Shown piece by piece: positions 6,312-7,450 of a stretch of DNA of 7,450 nucleotides. Location of the stretch: positions 5,202 through 12,651 of the forward strand of contig JALURZ010000112.1 in the NCBI GenBank assembly GCA_027058735.1. The letters run 5' to 3'. Position numbers and translations under genes: made by a program. Position 1 is the stretch's first letter. Each line of letters starts with the position of its first letter. This DNA comes from Hyphomicrobiales bacterium. Lineage in GTDB: Bacteria; Pseudomonadota; Alphaproteobacteria; Rhizobiales; JALURZ01. Under the pieces are notes generated by a model. The model saw nothing but the letters and a program-made list of their open reading frames with translations, searched no databases and had not been told where the DNA came from.

Positions 6312-6686
6312 TTACCGGCTCTCGATGAAGGCCGCATAGGCCGCCTCGTCCATATCGCCATCCACCTCGCCGGGATCGCTCAGCCTGATCTTGACAAACC
6401 AGCCCTTGCCCATGGCGTCCTCGTTGACGATCGCCGGATTGTCTTCAAGCAGCGTATTCTTTTCGATGACTTCGCCGGAGACCGGCGAATAGACCTCCTC
6501 GGCCGCCTTGACCGATTCCACCACGGCCACTTCGTCGCCGCGCGCAAGCGTCCTGCCGACTTCCGGCAGATCGACAAACACCACATCGCCCAGTTGCTCC
6601 TGGGCATAGTCGGAAATGCCAACGGTGCCGATATCCCCCTCGATGCGCACGAACTCGTGAGCCTGCGTGTAGCGCGTGTCAGTCAT
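6312..6686 (-). CDS. gcvH: Glycine cleavage system H-protein (lipoyl carrier)
   Basis: The 124-residue H-protein carries the aminomethyl group, bound to its lipoyl arm, from GcvP to GcvT; the arm is then reoxidised by lipoamide dehydrogenase. The lipoylation site is Lys60 in VVESVKAAEEVYSPVSGEV, the standard ESVKA context. Other family stretches are HEFVRIEGDIGTVGISDYA near the N-terminus, LGDVVFVDLP (32-41), and the C-terminal part with KGWFVKI. The length is normal for bacteria. Its ATG overlaps the gcvT stop as ATGA (4 bp). The Shine-Dalgarno AAGGGGG lies inside the last gcvT codons only 4 nt from the ATG, so gcvH translation is likely coupled to gcvT. A lipoyl-attaching enzyme such as LipB/LipA or LplA must be encoded elsewhere. 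Confidence 0.98.
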   Translation of the reverse strand: MTDTRYTQAHEFVRIEGDIGTVGISDYAQEQLGDVVFVDLPEVGRTLARGDEVAVVESVKAAEEVYSPVSGEVIEKNTLLEDNPAIVNEDAMGKGWFVKIRLSDPGEVDGDMDEAAYAAFIESR

Positions 6687-7450
6687 GGTTCCCCCTTTTG
6701 CGTTCGGCTTCTGTCTGGATGCGGCCGCTTTTTGCCCCGGAAATAGCGGTGCGGAACGAACGGCAGGGCAACGACGCGGGCGTCATGCGGCTTGCCGCGG
6801 ATCATCAAGATCAGTTCGCTGTCCGGCCGCGCCAGCTCTCGCCTGACATATCCCATCGCGACCGGCCCCGCGACACTGGGGCCAAAGCCGCCGCTGGTTA
6901 CGGCGCCGGCCGGCTCGCCGTCCGGATCGCGGATTTCGGTGCCCTCGCGCGCGGGCGCGCGGCCTTGGGGGCGGATGCCGACCAGAAGGCGCGCCGGTCC
7001 CTCGGCAAGCTCGCGCAGGATGCGTTCAGCGCCGGGAAACCCGCCGCCCGCGCGGCGGACCTTGCCGATGGACCAGGCGAGATTGGCCTCAACCGGGCTT
7101 GTCGTCTCATCGACATCATGGCCATAGAGGCACAGGCCCGCCTCCAGGCGCAGCGAATCGCGCGCACCCAGCCCGGCCGGTCCGACCCGCGCATCCTCCA
7201 GCAGCCCGCGGGCCAGCGCCTCGGCCCGATCGCCGGCAACGGATATTTCAAAACCATCCTCGCCCGTATAGCCGCAGCGCGAGACCCACAGCCTGCCGAA
7301 GGGGGTATCCTCGAACTTCCGCATCGACATGAACGCCATGTCGCTGCATCCCGGCAACAGGGCATCGAGACACGGGGCCGCCGCCGGGCCCTGCAGCGCC
7401 AGCAGCGCCTGGTCCGCCAGGATATCCAGCCTCGCCTCATCCCCCAGATG
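6683..7450 (-). CDS. gcvT: Glycine cleavage system T-protein (aminomethyltransferase), 5' part beyond window
   Basis: GcvT takes the aminomethyl group from lipoylated GcvH, releases ammonia and makes 5,10-methylenetetrahydrofolate. The window holds the C-terminal 255 codons. The frame stays open to the right edge, where it reads ...ADQALLALQGPAA, a conserved GcvT motif, so the apparent start at a TTG codon (7357) is internal. Roughly the first third of the usual 365-380 residues, including the catalytic Asp region, lies outside. Visible family motifs are CGYTGEDGFEI, LGARDSLRLEAGLCLYGHD, SPVEANLAWSIGK and the C-terminal PFVPHRYFRG. A basic tail of about 16 residues (from KKRPHPD to KGEP) follows and overlaps the gcvH ribosome binding site. 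It is the first of three co-directional gcv genes. Any operon promoter or glycine riboswitch would lie outside the window. Confidence 0.96.
   Translation of the reverse strand, partial: HLGDEARLDILADQALLALQGPAAAPCLDALLPGCSDMAFMSMRKFEDTPFGRLWVSRCGYTGEDGFEISVAGDRAEALARGLLEDARVGPAGLGARDSLRLEAGLCLYGHDVDETTSPVEANLAWSIGKVRRAGGGFPGAERILRELAEGPARLLVGIRPQGRAPAREGTEIRDPDGEPAGAVTSGGFGPSVAGPVAMGYVRRELARPDSELILMIRGKPHDARVVALPFVPHRYFRGKKRPHPDRSRTQKGEP

Noticed and set aside
4837..6339. Long + strand open frame (500 codons) opposite gcvP
   Set aside because: It lies antisense to an intact, motif-rich gcvP. Its translation is Arg/His/Gly-rich with no recognisable motif, as expected of a shadow frame in high-GC DNA.
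7355..7357. TTG at 7357 as the start of gcvT
   Set aside because: The frame continues upstream to the window edge and encodes the conserved ALLALQGP motif of GcvT, so this codon is an internal leucine.
6687..7450. Glycine riboswitch for the gcv operon
   Set aside because: Such an element would lie before gcvT, which starts outside the window; nothing in the visible part is non-coding.

Overview
The window is high-GC, ordinary-looking chromosomal DNA that most likely comes from an alphaproteobacterium. Three points suggest this. The ATP synthase F0 genes stand in an a-c-b'-b cluster with no F1 genes directly behind them. Two diverged b-type subunits (b' and b) are present. The glycine cleavage P-protein is a single fused chain in a gcvT-gcvH-gcvP order. 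I see no rRNA, tRNA, CRISPR, insertion sequence, integrase or phage gene, and no sign of recent transfer. The order or genus cannot be settled from this sequence.

Left part, + strand (1-2134): atpB (subunit a, 5' end outside the window), atpE (subunit c), atpF' (subunit b') and atpF (subunit b). Together they make the membrane proton channel, c-ring and peripheral stalk of the F1F0-ATP synthase. The gaps between them are short (57, 68 and 52 bp) and carry translation or RNA-structure signals. These are an A-rich leader with a strong Shine-Dalgarno before atpE, overlapping GC-rich inverted repeats between atpE and atpF', and a 12-codon mini-ORF ending 2 nt before atpF. Such signals would suit the need for many more c subunits than a, b or b' subunits per complex.

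Middle, + strand (2221-3339): one gene for an exported protein of unknown function, 86 bp after atpF in the same direction. It has a signal peptide, no cysteine, and a conserved-looking block with the core GGPDF. It is the least understood gene here.

Right part, - strand (3382-7450): the glycine cleavage operon, read right to left as gcvT (5' part outside the window), gcvH and gcvP. GcvP decarboxylates glycine and loads the aminomethyl group onto the lipoyl arm of GcvH. GcvT then passes the one-carbon unit to tetrahydrofolate and releases ammonia. gcvT and gcvH overlap by 4 bp (ATGA), and gcvH and gcvP are 29 bp apart. This operon converges on the unknown gene with 42 bp between the stop codons, where two GC-rich inverted repeats lie.

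No convincingly new multi-gene system is present. The observations most worth a second look are the atpE-atpF' alternative hairpins, the atpE leader, the atpF mini-ORF and the uncharacterised exported protein.
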